Origin: Bacteroidales bacterium | GTDB lineage: Bacteria > Bacteroidota > Bacteroidia > Bacteroidales > P3 | Reading direction: 5' to 3' | Assembly (NCBI GenBank): GCA_031272705.1 | Contig: JAISTG010000044.1 | Coordinates: 1-64,000 of the forward strand | Length of the DNA: 64,000 bases | Shown here: one piece after another, positions 17,856-27,088 of the stretch | Position numbering within the stretch: position 1 is the first letter of the stretch | Layout of the letters: every line of letters begins with the position of its first letter | Position numbers and translations under genes: made by a program | The notes under the pieces: generated by a model | Seen by the model: the letters and a program-made list of their open reading frames with translations, nothing else | Told to the model about the DNA's origin: nothing | Databases searched by the model: none

Positions 17856-17882
17856 TGTTAAAACTTCGTTTTGGTTTCCTGA

Positions 17883-18080
17883 AATTTGATTATAGATTTC
17901 TATAATCAAATTCTAGCGTTCTGAAATCAAATTACAGAAATCTATAATCAAATTCTAGCGTTCTGAAATCAAATTACAGAAATCTATAATCAAATTCTAG
18001 CGTTCTGAAATCAAATTACAGAAATCTATAATCAAATTCTAGCGTTCCGGAATCAAATTATAGAAATCTATAATCAAGTT
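17883..18080. repeat. 21-bp phased array, word AATCAAATT (ten copies)
   Basis: One inverted copy (AATTTGATT, 17883) is followed by nine copies starting at 17904, 17925, 17946, 17967, 17988, 18009, 18030, 18051 and 18072. Every step is exactly 21. The bases between words alternate (CTAGCGTTCTGA versus ACAGAAATCTAT), giving a 42-bp super-period. It fills the gap between convergent genes. Confidence 0.95.
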
Positions 18081-18094
18081 ATAATTTGGTAGAA

Positions 18095-18625
18095 TTAAAT
18101 TTGGATATTATATACCTGTGTATGAAGAATTTGGATTATGCTTTTAGTATCGCAGATATTCAAAAGGTTAGGGTCGGATACCATTAGACGCATTTCAACA
18201 GCCTGTTTGTTAATGGAATATGGCGGTTGAAGGTAATTATCGTTCAAAAGAATGAAGCCCAAACGTTCATAGAATTTTATGCGGCGAAGGGCTGTTTCGG
18301 TCAAAGGTAATTCCACTTCAAGTACAAGTGGATTAGGTCGTTGCGATTTGAGATTGGATATAATTTTTGTCCCAATCCCCCTGTTTCTCTGTTCGTTTGC
18401 TACCGCCAAATGTTCAATGTACGAAAACGAAGCAAAAGTCCATAATGCCATAATGGCAAAAGGCTGCTGTGATTGCTCAATGACATAAAATGTAAATGGT
18501 TTATACAGATGTAAATCAGGTATTTGTGAGAACTCTCTTCGCTCTTCGGGAGGGAAGGATGAGGTATAAAGGCTACGAGCAAAAGATTGATGGGTACTCT
18601 TGCTTAATTTAACAAAATCCATCAC
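18095..18625 (-). CDS. GNAT-family N-acetyltransferase
   Basis: 176 residues. The acetyl-CoA-binding motif is present (LAVANEQRNRGIGTKIISNL, with RNRGIG equal to the R/QxxGxG/A signature, about residues 74-93), followed by the strand YERLGFILL typical of motif B. The substrate is unknown; both small molecules and proteins are possible. It overlaps the upstream sigma-factor gene by 17 bases and is the last gene of a GT2-sigma-GNAT operon. Two adjacent methionines (18625, 18622) are possible starts. Confidence 0.85.
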   Translation of the reverse strand: MMDFVKLSKSTHQSFARSLYTSSFPPEERREFSQIPDLHLYKPFTFYVIEQSQQPFAIMALWTFASFSYIEHLAVANEQRNRGIGTKIISNLKSQRPNPLVLEVELPLTETALRRIKFYERLGFILLNDNYLQPPYSINKQAVEMRLMVSDPNLLNICDTKSIIQILHTQVYNIQI

Positions 18626-19235
18626 GTAAAGGGTGGTTGCGATGTTTCATTATCGTGTTGTATAGCATAGATTTAGCACGGAATAATTTGATTTTTACAA
18701 TATGAAGAGGCAAGCCCGTTTGCTCACATATTTCTTCGTAACTCAATTCCTTGAAGTAACGTAATTCAATCAGGTGTTGGTAAAGCGGTTTCAGTTTTTT
18801 AATAATTTCATGCATCATTTCAATCATTTGCTTTTCTATTATTATTTCCTCAGGGTCAAGGGTTTCGCTTGTTATTTCAATAGTTCTGACCTCGCCTTCC
18901 GCATTCACGTAATCCTTATCAATGGAAAGGGTTTCTACTCGCCGCTTTCGTATGAAGTCAATGCAGTTATTGGTGGCTATGGTGAAGAGCCACGTGGAGA
19001 AAGCGAAGTCGGGCGTGTATTGATCTAAACTTTTGAAGGCTTTTCCAAAGGCTTCAAGCGTCAAATCGTCCGCATCGGTATTGCTATTGGTCATTCTAAG
19101 CAACATATAATAGATAGGCTCACGATAATTCTCCATAAGGTTGGCGTAAGCCTTTTGGTCGCCCCTTTCCAAAGCACGTTTTACAAGTTCGTAATCTCTT
19201 ATGCCTTTATCCGTTAAGTGTGTTGCTAATCCCAT
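18609..19235 (-). CDS. ECF-type RNA polymerase sigma factor
   Basis: 208 residues. Region 2 (residues about 22-95) includes MENYREPIYYMLLRMTNSNT, DADDLTLEAFGKAFKSLD and FSTWLFTIATNNCIDFIRKR. Region 4 (about 145-200) has LKPLYQHLIELRYFKELSYEEICEQTGLPLHIVKIKLFRAK as its HTH, given here only as positions 146-186 in essence. No anti-sigma gene is adjacent, unlike many ECF loci of this phylum. It overlaps the GT2 gene by 10 bases and the GNAT gene by 17, so all three are translationally coupled. Its target promoters are unknown. Confidence 0.9.
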   Translation of the reverse strand: MGLATHLTDKGIRDYELVKRALERGDQKAYANLMENYREPIYYMLLRMTNSNTDADDLTLEAFGKAFKSLDQYTPDFAFSTWLFTIATNNCIDFIRKRRVETLSIDKDYVNAEGEVRTIEITSETLDPEEIIIEKQMIEMMHEIIKKLKPLYQHLIELRYFKELSYEEICEQTGLPLHIVKIKLFRAKSMLYNTIMKHRNHPLRDGFC

Positions 19236-20389
19236 CTTTCCTTCTTTGAAAATAAAGTGTTAATGCCAATTATTACATTAAAAAATAAGAAAAATATCTC
19301 AAAAATCGGTGCAAAGATACTCAATTTATTCTTCATCAAAACAAAAGAACTCTTTCGGAAAAGCAGAATTTGAATGAAGAATTTAAGAATCAGTGCCGCC
19401 AAAATCCATTGGTACGGAAATCCTGTGAAGAAGAGAATAGATAAAAGGGCATAAAGCAATAGCGTAGTAATAGTTGGCGTGGCTACAATGAACCTTCCCC
19501 AAAACCGATAGAAGTGTGCCGTGCGTAATCTGCGTCTTTTCTGTCTGCACCAAGCAGAAAGGGATTGTGGGGCTTCGGTCTTAACGTATGCTTCTTCGTG
19601 GAGAATTACGGAAGTGGTTTTGCGTTTCGCTATACGATTGACATACAAATCCATATCACCCGAAGAAATGTTGTAATAAGGGATAAAACCTCCCGTATTA
19701 AAGAATTCCTGTCGTGAAATGATAAGGTTGTCGCCCGTTGCTTTGTAAGGATTGCCCCAAAGAGCCATTCCTTCGTAATTGATTGCGTTATTGAGCGATT
19801 CATACTGTATAAGAGTGTTGAGAAGTGTATTTTTACGTTCGTAAAGATTGTATCCAAGTACTATATTCTTCTTTGCCGTCAAACCTTTCACCATATTGTC
19901 AATCCAAAAGTAACTGTTAGGGACACAATTAGCATTTGTCAGTAAAATGTAATCGTTCTTTGCCGACTTTATACCAAGCGAAAGGAGATATTTTTTGCCT
20001 TGAAATTTGTTTGGAGTCTCTTCGTACAGATTTACAATCTTCAACTGTGGATATATTTTAGCAAGGACTTTCAGCATAAACTCCGTTTCATCACTTGAAG
20101 CATTATTGACAACCACTACTTCAAAGTTAGGATATTGCTGTTCAAGGATTACAGGCAACCGTTGTTTCAAATTCTCTTGTTCATCTTTGGTTACAATCAC
20201 CACAGAAACCGAAGGTTGATAACCCAAAGGCTGTTCTGCTTTTTTCCTTTGCGATGGCAACCGATACCAAGCAACAGAACCATAGATTAAAAAGAAATAA
20301 AGTATCTGCAAAAGCAAAATACTGCCTGCTGCAATGCACAAGCCGAATGTTAGAGGAGTAAATTGATAAAATATAAAGTCCATGTACAA
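19226..20389 (-). CDS. Membrane-associated family 2 glycosyltransferase
   Basis: 387 residues. An N-terminal membrane helix (residues about 10-40) is followed by a GT-A domain (VSVVIVTKDEQENLKQRL at about 59-76; VVVNNASSDETEFM). It continues with GDMDLYVNR and WCRQKRRRLRTAHFY, corresponding to the ED and Q/RxxRW regions, and ends with three membrane segments. The position normally holding the DxD metal motif reads LTNANC, so both aspartates are asparagine. The family transfers sugars from nucleotide donors at the cytoplasmic membrane; the acceptor is unknown. It is first in the operon with the sigma factor and GNAT gene. Confidence 0.85.
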   Translation of the reverse strand: MYMDFIFYQFTPLTFGLCIAAGSILLLQILYFFLIYGSVAWYRLPSQRKKAEQPLGYQPSVSVVIVTKDEQENLKQRLPVILEQQYPNFEVVVVNNASSDETEFMLKVLAKIYPQLKIVNLYEETPNKFQGKKYLLSLGIKSAKNDYILLTNANCVPNSYFWIDNMVKGLTAKKNIVLGYNLYERKNTLLNTLIQYESLNNAINYEGMALWGNPYKATGDNLIISRQEFFNTGGFIPYYNISSGDMDLYVNRIAKRKTTSVILHEEAYVKTEAPQSLSAWCRQKRRRLRTAHFYRFWGRFIVATPTITTLLLYALLSILFFTGFPYQWILAALILKFFIQILLFRKSSFVLMKNKLSIFAPIFEIFFLFFNVIIGINTLFSKKERWD

Positions 20390-20424
20390 TTTTCTTTCTT
20401 ACAAATGTTAAAATAAAAATCGGG

Positions 20425-20432
20425 CAAAAGTA
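20425..20432 (-). promoter_or_regulatory. Promoter -7 box of the GT2-sigma-GNAT operon
   Basis: TACTTTTG on the minus strand, 35 bases upstream of the GT2 start, back to back with the tgt promoter. Confidence 0.75.
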
Positions 20433-20472
20433 CTAAATTTTCACAAAAGATACGTATGAAAGAAAAAAGTTT

Positions 20473-20480
20473 TACTTTTG
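20473..20480 (+). promoter_or_regulatory. Promoter -7 box of tgt
   Basis: TACTTTTG, 64 bases upstream of the tgt start, 40 bases from the divergent GT2 promoter. Confidence 0.75.
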
Positions 20481-20544
20481 CACCTGCAAATAAAAGGATT
20501 CAAACGACCTGATAACAACTCATATTTTGAAATAATTAAATTCT

Positions 20545-21675
20545 ATGACCTTTACTATCAATTCATTATCTCCTAAAAGTAACGCAAGGGCAGGTATCAT
20601 CAAAACGGCTCACGGAGACATACTAACACCGATTTTTATGCCTGTTGGAACAGTCGGTTCTGTGAAAGCAGTGCATAGTTGGGAATTAACCGAGGATATA
20701 AAAGCACAAATCATTCTGGGCAATACCTATCATCTTTATCTGCGTCCCGGACTTGATGTTTTGCGTCAGGCAGGCGGAATACAGAAGTTTAATGCGTGGA
20801 ACAAACCCATGCTCTCCGACAGTGGCGGATTTCAAGTTTATTCTTTGGGGGACAGACGCAAAATAACCGAAGAAGGAGTTATATTTCGCTCACATATTGA
20901 CGGCTCTTTGCATACTTTTACTCCGGAAAGAGTTATGGATATTGAACGAACAATTGGTGCCGACATCATAATGGCATTTGATGAATGTACTCCTTTCCCC
21001 TGTGATTACCAATATGCAAAAAAATCTATGGCATTGACTCATCGCTGGCTTGAACGTTGCTGTCAAAGAATTAAGCAAACGGAATCGGTTTATGATTATG
21101 AACAGTCGCTTTTCCCAATTGTACAAGGTAGCATTTATAACGATTTACGGAGGGAAAGTTGTGAAAAAATAGCCTCCTGTAACTGCGAAGGCAATGCAAT
21201 AGGCGGACTTTCGGTAGGCGAACCCGTTGAAACAATGTACGAACTGACCGATTTATGCTGTTTAATCCTTCCCAAAGACAAGCCGCGTTATCTTATGGGA
21301 GTTGGAACTCCTGCAAATATACTTGAATGTATTGATTTGGGCATAGATATGTTTGATTGTGTGATGCCGACCCGAAATGGACGCAATGGTATGCTTTTTA
21401 CGAGTGAAGGTATAATAAATATAAAAAATGCCAAATATACTTCCGACTTTTCGCCTCTTGATGCCATAGGAACGAGTTACGTAGATAGCACATACACAAA
21501 GGCATATCTTCATCACTTATTTAAGGCAGAGGAAATTCTTGCACTGCAAATAGCCTCAATTCACAATCTTGCATTTTATTTATGGCTTGTCGGGGAGGCA
21601 CGTAAACATATTGTGGCAGGGGATTTTAAGAATTGGAAAACATTGATGATAACAAAAGTTACCACACGCCTTTAA
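20545..21675 (+). CDS. tgt: tRNA-guanine transglycosylase (queuosine pathway)
   Basis: Exchanges guanine 34 of GUN-anticodon tRNAs for the queuosine precursor in the cytoplasm. 376 aa, normal length. Signatures are GNTYHLYLRPGLDVL (about residues 57-71), LSDSGGFQVYSL (catalytic Asp region, about 92), GGLSVGEP and DCVMPTRNGRNG. The C-terminal zinc site of classical enzymes (CxCxxC...H) is missing: the aligned stretch reads DAIGTSYVDSTY with no cysteine, although HLF and SIHNL flank it normally. From memory, orthologues of this phylum commonly share that loss. The gene is monocistronic and no other queuosine gene is adjacent. Confidence 0.95.
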   Translation: MTFTINSLSPKSNARAGIIKTAHGDILTPIFMPVGTVGSVKAVHSWELTEDIKAQIILGNTYHLYLRPGLDVLRQAGGIQKFNAWNKPMLSDSGGFQVYSLGDRRKITEEGVIFRSHIDGSLHTFTPERVMDIERTIGADIIMAFDECTPFPCDYQYAKKSMALTHRWLERCCQRIKQTESVYDYEQSLFPIVQGSIYNDLRRESCEKIASCNCEGNAIGGLSVGEPVETMYELTDLCCLILPKDKPRYLMGVGTPANILECIDLGIDMFDCVMPTRNGRNGMLFTSEGIINIKNAKYTSDFSPLDAIGTSYVDSTYTKAYLHHLFKAEEILALQIASIHNLAFYLWLVGEARKHIVAGDFKNWKTLMITKVTTRL

Positions 21676-21784
21676 TCCCTTTTTTGTGTATCAGATTGGG
21701 TTTTATAAATTCATTTGTTGGTTTTGGTAACAAGCCTGCCATAACTTATTTTAGACTTGTTCCTTGTATTTCAAATAATTTTAG

Positions 21785-21792
21785 TAGTTTTG
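21785..21792 (+). promoter_or_regulatory. Promoter -7 box in front of the orphan Rhs tip
   Basis: TAGTTTTG followed by CAACG, 23 bases before the ATG at 21816. The truncated Rhs module therefore has its own promoter. Confidence 0.6.
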
Positions 21793-21815
21793 CAACGTTA
21801 AAAAATGAACAAATA

Positions 21816-23320
21816 ATGGAAAATAAAGGAAATATGCTTTATCATAATAATAATGGCAATGACCGTTATCTTTGTTGGACGGAAGATAACCGCTTGCAAG
21901 GCTTTATGGATAATAGTCATTCGGCTTATTACACTTACGATGCTTCGGTGAACGCAATCTTAAAATAACAGGAGTAAGTATGTATACCAGTCAAAATCAG
22001 GGCAACGCTACTTATCGTCCATCATTGCAAAATTTAACGCTTTACACTAACGGCTTAATCACTTTCACAAAGCAAGGCTACACAAAGCATTACTATGAGG
22101 AGGGACGGCGTGTTAGTTCAAAGATAGGCAGAGTTTTTGGGAATAATTCCGATTATGGATGGTATCTTTTTGACACAGTTCCACCAATAAATAATGGCAT
22201 AACTTATGCAGAGCAGCAACAGCGTGCAGAAGCAGGAGTACTCCAAACGGCAGAATGTATGAGCAATGTAGATACTTTGAGTGCAAGTTTAGTGATTGAT
22301 GATTATTTGAGAAGGAGCCTTTATTACAGGTTCATTTATGAGACGACCCATTCTGTCGCTATTGAACCTGTTTTCTATTACCTTACCGACCATTTAGGCA
22401 GTAGCAGTTACATCATTGACAATAACGGGAACGTAACGCAAGCCTTTGCATATATGCCATTTGGAGAGCAGTTGGTAGATATATCCCATCAGAATCCAGC
22501 CTATTCAACGAGTTACAAGTTCAATGGTAAGGAGTTAGATGCGGAAAGCGGATATTCTTATTACGGAGCGAGGTACTATGCAGGAAATACAGTTAATACA
22601 GATGACGATAGCGAACTATCTATTTGGTTGAGCGTTGACCCAATGAGTGATAAATATCCGCATTTAAGTCCTTATGTTTATTGTGCTAATAATCCTTTGA
22701 AGTACATTGATCCTAATGGAATGGATATATGGATACATTATTATAATGGAACTAAAAAAACAGCATTCAATTATACCCAAAATAGAAATAATTTACCAGA
22801 CAATCAATTTGTGCAAGAAGTTGTTAATTCTTTAAATAAAGCAAGTGAACATAATGCTTCTGCTGACAAAATAAATTATTTCCATTCACAAGATAAAAAT
22901 AATATTATTATCACGGAAAGTAGTAATACTCAATTAACGTCAGTAAAAGATAAGGACGAAGCAAATTATGGTATTGTAGAATTTAATCCACAAATGGGAT
23001 TTAAGGGTGGTTCAAAGAAAAAAGGATTTAATATTACTTCTCCATTTATACTCTTATTTCACGAAATTGGACATCTAAAAGATTATTATGATTCCCCTGA
23101 AGACTATAATAACAGATGTAATTCTGTTAATTTTATTTGGGGAGATGATGAAGAAAAATTTAATATTCAAAATAACGAACACCCTTTGATAGATTTCTTC
23201 AACGAACAATTACCACAAGAACAACAATATTATAAGCGTTCAACTTATAATCGTGATGCAAAAAAAGTAAAAACGGAAAATTCAACATCAAACAAAGAAA
23301 TCCCATGCAGCAAATTTTAG
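21816..23320 (+). pseudogene. Orphan Rhs core and C-terminal zincin-like toxin module, one frameshift
   Basis: Only the tail of an Rhs protein is present. An Rhs repeat segment (ENKGNMLYHNNNGNDRYL, YYTYDASG) is followed by the Rhs-associated core (YYLTDHLGSSSYIIDNNGN, FNGKELDAESGYSYYGARYY, LSVDPMSDKYPHLSPY, NPLKYIDPNGMD). After the core comes a variable C-terminal domain of about 190 residues with HEIGHLKDYYD, a HExxH zinc-metallopeptidase signature, as in polymorphic toxins. Near 21948 one G is missing: TCGGTGAACGC should read TCGGGTGAACGC to continue as SGERNLKITGVS, so the 5' part (21816-21950) is out of frame with the rest (open through 23320). The long N-terminal Rhs barrel is absent. 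It is either a decayed tip or a silent cassette. Confidence 0.75.
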
Positions 23321-23780
23321 TTATTGTATTTACTATTTTGTGTAATGTTTCCTCTTTTGTCAAGGCATTCCATTTAATTTTTGTGAAAGAATAGATATTT
23401 ATTTTCGCTCTACACATTTGCCAGCAATAGTTGATACGGAATATTTTACTACAAAAGAAATGAGAACAAATTATAAATATAAAATAGAAATGAGGACACA
23501 CTTTATATGTGATACTAATAGCAAATCAGAAGATACACTTTCTACTATATTTTTGAATTACAAATCAGATTCTATAATAATTGATAGTTACTACTATTAT
23601 AATTATAATAATTACATATTGATAGATTTTATTCAAAACAATGTAATAATAGAATCAATTTCTATTTGTAGATTTAATGTTTTTTTTAGAAATGAGAATA
23701 CAAATAAGTTTTTTTATCTACGAAAAGAAATGTTAGAGTATTTGCAACAAAATTTTTTCTATTGTTTTACACATTTATAA
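23306..23780 (+). pseudogene. Possible immunity partner of the Rhs tip, one frameshift
   Basis: An ATG at 23306 overlaps the Rhs stop by 15 bases and begins a signal-peptide-like sequence (MQQILVIVFTILCNVSSF). The frame stops after 29 codons at TAG (23393), while the +1 frame continues openly from 23346 to 23780 (CERIDIYFRSTHLPAIVDTEYF, then a beta-rich body). Adding one T to the T5 run at about 23378 would fuse them into about 158 residues. Position right behind a polymorphic toxin and translational overlap suggest an exported immunity protein, but no family is recognised and the frameshift leaves it doubtful whether it is active. Confidence 0.45.
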
Positions 23781-23824
23781 ATGTATCAAATTAGGCGTTA
23801 TGAATTTAGATAATAAAAAAATGA

Positions 23825-23917
23825 AATCAAATTACAAAAAATTAGAATCAAGTTCTAGCGTTCTGAAATCAAATTATAGAACGCTGGAATTTGATTCTAA
23901 AAATCTGTAATCAAGTA
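23825..23917. repeat. 21-bp phased array, word AATCAAATT (five copies)
   Basis: Copies start at 23825, 23846, 23867, 23888 (inverted) and 23909, exactly 21 apart, between the Rhs locus and the convergent PBP1A gene. Confidence 0.9.
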
Positions 23918-23938
23918 AGGTTTGTGGGAATAAAGATT

Positions 23939-26203
23939 TTACCACCCCTTATTGTATTCCGATGAAATTTTATCTTCTTTTACTTCCTGCTGATACTTGG
24001 AACAATCTATCGTAACGTCCAAATCATTCGGTACCGAGAAATCTCCCTGATAAAATTTAAGTTTTTTATCCTTCTCGCAACGCTGCATAAACAGACCATA
24101 AACAGGTAACGCCATCGCCGCACCCTGTCCCATTGCCATAGAACGAAAATGTATGGAACGTAACTCTCCTCCTACCCAAACGGCTGTAGCCAAACGCGGA
24201 TTAAGACCAATAAACCATCCATCGGAATTGTTATCCGTAGTCCCCGTTTTCCCTGCTATAACGCTCTTTAAGCCATAGCGATAACGCAATCTTGCACCGG
24301 TACCGCCATCAACAACTCCTTTCATCAATTCAACCGTGAGATAGGCTGTTTGAGGCGTGATTGCGGCATTTACATGGGGCGAGAAAGTTTCCAGAACCAT
24401 CCCTTTGTTGTCTGTAATTTTAGTTATGAATATCGGATCAATATGAGAGCCTTTATTTACGAAGGTTGCCATTGCCGAAGCCATATCCATAACAGATAAA
24501 TCACTCGTTCCCAAGCATATTGAAGGGTAAGCATCCATTGGAGTTTTAATCCCCATGTTGTGAGCAAGGGTTACAACGGCTGCGGGCGTAGTATAGTTTT
24601 TTATAAGGTTAGCAGAGATATAATTAACAGAGTTTGCCAATGCCCATTTGAGCGTTACCTTTTGTCCTTCTCTGTCATGATTGGAGTTTTGTGGCGACCA
24701 GTTGTCGTATTCTTCAAAAACAACAGGCTCGTTGGCTATTTCAAAGCACGGAGACAACTCACTATCGTTTATAGCCGAAGCATAAACAAACGGTTTGAAG
24801 GTTGAACCGACCTGTCGTCTGCCAAGCGTAGCGTTATCAAACTTAAAACTTTTGTAGTTTGTGCCTCCAACATAAACTTTTACGTATCCAGTCTGCGGTT
24901 CTATGCTTACCATACCGGTATTTAAGAAAGACTTGTAATATCTTAAAGAATCCCATGGACTCATCAGTGTATCAATATCGCCACCGTAAGAAAAGACACG
25001 CATTTTAACCTTTTTATCAAATTCTTTTCTTATTTCCTTATCCGATAATCCTTCTTCCTTTAAGTCATGGTAACGGTCGGAGGCTTTCATTGCGGCTATG
25101 TAGTACTGTTGTATTTCTTTATCGGAAATACCTGTGAAAGGGGCTTGACGATAACCTTTAAGCGTTTTGAAGAATTCCTTTTGCAGATAGGTAAAATGTT
25201 CCTGTACAGCCTCCTCTGCGTATTTCTGCATACGATAATCTATTGTTGTGTAAATTTTCAAGCCATCCTTATGCACGTCATAGTTACTTCCGTCCGGCTT
25301 ATAATGATTCTTGCACCATTGTTTAAGGTAATTGCGAAGCATTTCACGGAAATAGGTTGCTATTCCTTCGTTATGAGTTTGCGGATGATAGTTCAGGATT
25401 ATTTTTGTATTGCTTAGACTGTCGCATACTTCGTTTGATAAATATCCATACTTGTTCATTTGAGCCAGAACGGTATTACGGCGATTTAGAGCATTCTCCG
25501 GATTGCGTACGGGGTTGTAAGCCGTTGGTGCTTTCAACAATCCGACAAGTACAGCACTCTGTTCTACGCTTAAACTGTCAATTTGAGTGAAGAAAAAGGT
25601 CTGTGCGGCGGTCTTTATCCCGAATGCATTATTACCAAAATCCACCGTATTAAGATACATAGCCAAAATCTCATCTTTGGAATAGTTTCTCTCCAACTTA
25701 ACTGCAACAATCCATTCCTTGAATTTAGAATATATTGTACCTATTTTATTTTTTCGCTCACGTGGAAACAGGTTTTTGGCAAGTTGTTGTGTCAAAGTGC
25801 TGCCGCCACCCGAGGAACGGTTTTGTCCAACCACGGTTTTACCCAACACACGAAAAAGACTCCGCATATCTATTCCGCTGTGTGAGCGAAAGCGAGCGTC
25901 CTCTGTGGCTATTAAGGCATTGATTAAATTTGGCGAAATGTCCGCATAATTAACGTTGGAACGGTTCTGCAATCCTATATAACCAAGTATTTCGCCATCG
26001 GAAGAATAAACCTCTGTTGCAAGATTTGACTTCGGATTTTCCAACTGCTCAAAGGACGGCATAAAACCAAGCCAGCCCAAAGAGAGAGCAAGGAAGAATA
26101 TAACCAAAAGAAATAAAAATAATCCAAAACCCAGCCACATTCTTTTGACATAGCGTTTGAATTGTTGTTCTTGCTGTTCCTGTTTCAACGATTTTTGATT
26201 CAT
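23939..26203 (-). CDS. mrcA: Class A penicillin-binding protein 1A
   Basis: Bifunctional peptidoglycan synthase anchored in the inner membrane. 754 aa: a cytoplasmic tail and one membrane helix (about residues 28-48), then a GT51 transglycosylase (ATEDARFRSHSGID with the catalytic Glu at about 108; GGSTLTQQLAKNLF), a linker, and a transpeptidase with SxxK (VGSTFKPFVY, about 460), SxN (SVNYIS) and KTGTTDNNSDGW. All catalytic motifs are intact. It is monocistronic with promoter box 26223-26230. Confidence 0.95.
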   Translation of the reverse strand: MNQKSLKQEQQEQQFKRYVKRMWLGFGLFLFLLVIFFLALSLGWLGFMPSFEQLENPKSNLATEVYSSDGEILGYIGLQNRSNVNYADISPNLINALIATEDARFRSHSGIDMRSLFRVLGKTVVGQNRSSGGGSTLTQQLAKNLFPRERKNKIGTIYSKFKEWIVAVKLERNYSKDEILAMYLNTVDFGNNAFGIKTAAQTFFFTQIDSLSVEQSAVLVGLLKAPTAYNPVRNPENALNRRNTVLAQMNKYGYLSNEVCDSLSNTKIILNYHPQTHNEGIATYFREMLRNYLKQWCKNHYKPDGSNYDVHKDGLKIYTTIDYRMQKYAEEAVQEHFTYLQKEFFKTLKGYRQAPFTGISDKEIQQYYIAAMKASDRYHDLKEEGLSDKEIRKEFDKKVKMRVFSYGGDIDTLMSPWDSLRYYKSFLNTGMVSIEPQTGYVKVYVGGTNYKSFKFDNATLGRRQVGSTFKPFVYASAINDSELSPCFEIANEPVVFEEYDNWSPQNSNHDREGQKVTLKWALANSVNYISANLIKNYTTPAAVVTLAHNMGIKTPMDAYPSICLGTSDLSVMDMASAMATFVNKGSHIDPIFITKITDNKGMVLETFSPHVNAAITPQTAYLTVELMKGVVDGGTGARLRYRYGLKSVIAGKTGTTDNNSDGWFIGLNPRLATAVWVGGELRSIHFRSMAMGQGAAMALPVYGLFMQRCEKDKKLKFYQGDFSVPNDLDVTIDCSKYQQEVKEDKISSEYNKGW

Positions 26204-26222
26204 AAGTTCTGTTTTGAAGATG

Positions 26223-26230
26223 CAAAAGTA
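26223..26230 (-). promoter_or_regulatory. Promoter -7 box of the PBP1A gene
   Basis: TACTTTTG on the minus strand, 19 bases upstream of the start. Confidence 0.75.
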
Positions 26231-26250
26231 TAAAATTTATTTACAATCGG

Positions 26251-27030
26251 CTATTTTTCCGTCTTAACGATGCGAAATCCCGTTCCGCTGCCCACAGCCT
26301 GCGTTGCAGAGCCGCGCCTTGCCGATACCTTTAAGAAGGAACGGTCGAAACTGAAGCCGCCTCCGCGATTTACTTTACCCATTTTGCTATTTGTCGCACC
26401 CTGAGGGTCTTTGGATGGGCTTTGAGCGTAGTAATAAATATCGTAATTGTCGTTGCACCATTCCCAAACGTTGCCACTCATATCGTACAATCCCAGTTCG
26501 TTAGGTTGTTTTGAGCCGATACGGTGAGTTTTGCCCGATGCGTTTTCGTACGACCAGCCCACGTCATCAAAGAAATTGCTTCCGCTGTAGCGAAATCCCT
26601 TACTGAGATTGCCTCCTCGGGCTGCATATTCCCATTCTGCCTCAGTAGGCAAGCGACCTCCCGCCCACTTGGCATAAGCCACCGCATCCTGCCACGTAAC
26701 ATTCACTATGGGAGCGTCTTCCTGCCATCCAAAGGAAGGAGTCGGCGGCATAGCACGACCGGTCTTCGTACAAAATAAACGATACTGGGCTACACTGACT
26801 TCATACCTGTAAATAAAAAAAGATGAGACGGTTACAGTGTGTTGAGGCTGCTCATCGGGATAGCAGTCTCGGTCGTCGCTGTTGCAGCCCATGAGAAAAC
26901 TGCCGCCTTCCACCAGTACAAAATCATCGTTGCTTATTAACTTGTCATCGGTCTGCGTTTGAGCAGAGGTATAAAGACTGATAATGAGCATTATAGCAAA
27001 TAAAAAATTTATATTATTTCGTTTCATCAT
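26251..27030 (-). CDS. Secreted formylglycine-enzyme-like (SUMF1/EgtB-fold) protein
   Basis: The open frame extends to 27150, but the start at 27030 (or 27027) follows a promoter box and gives a proper signal peptide (NINFLFAIMLIISLYTSAQ). About 259 aa. The FGE-sulfatase fold is evident: FVLVEGGSFLMGC at the domain start, YEVSVAQYRLFC, NVTWQDAVAYAKWAGGRLPT, EAEWEYAARGG, GNVWEWCNDNY and GTGFRIV at the end. The cysteine pair that oxidises sulfatase cysteine in true FGE is not present in the RGGGFSFDRSFLKVSARR region. It is therefore more likely a GldK-type or structural/binding member than a sulfatase activator. Downstream of PBP1A's promoter, it has its own promoter. Confidence 0.85.
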   Translation of the reverse strand: MMKRNNINFLFAIMLIISLYTSAQTQTDDKLISNDDFVLVEGGSFLMGCNSDDRDCYPDEQPQHTVTVSSFFIYRYEVSVAQYRLFCTKTGRAMPPTPSFGWQEDAPIVNVTWQDAVAYAKWAGGRLPTEAEWEYAARGGNLSKGFRYSGSNFFDDVGWSYENASGKTHRIGSKQPNELGLYDMSGNVWEWCNDNYDIYYYAQSPSKDPQGATNSKMGKVNRGGGFSFDRSFLKVSARRGSATQAVGSGTGFRIVKTEK

Positions 27031-27056
27031 TCGTTTTACCTTGAAATATCGGGCTG

Positions 27057-27064
27057 CAAACGTA
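27057..27064 (-). promoter_or_regulatory. Promoter -7 box of the FGE-like gene
   Basis: TACGTTTG on the minus strand, 26 bases upstream of the chosen start at 27030; it excludes the longer reading. Confidence 0.75.
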
Positions 27065-27088
27065 CAAAAAAAAAAATTAAACGAGATA

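Noticed and set aside
17883..18080. Regular repeats resembling a CRISPR array
   Set aside because: Repeat words are 9-14 bp, linkers are themselves repeated rather than unique, the period is 21-22 and no cas gene is present.
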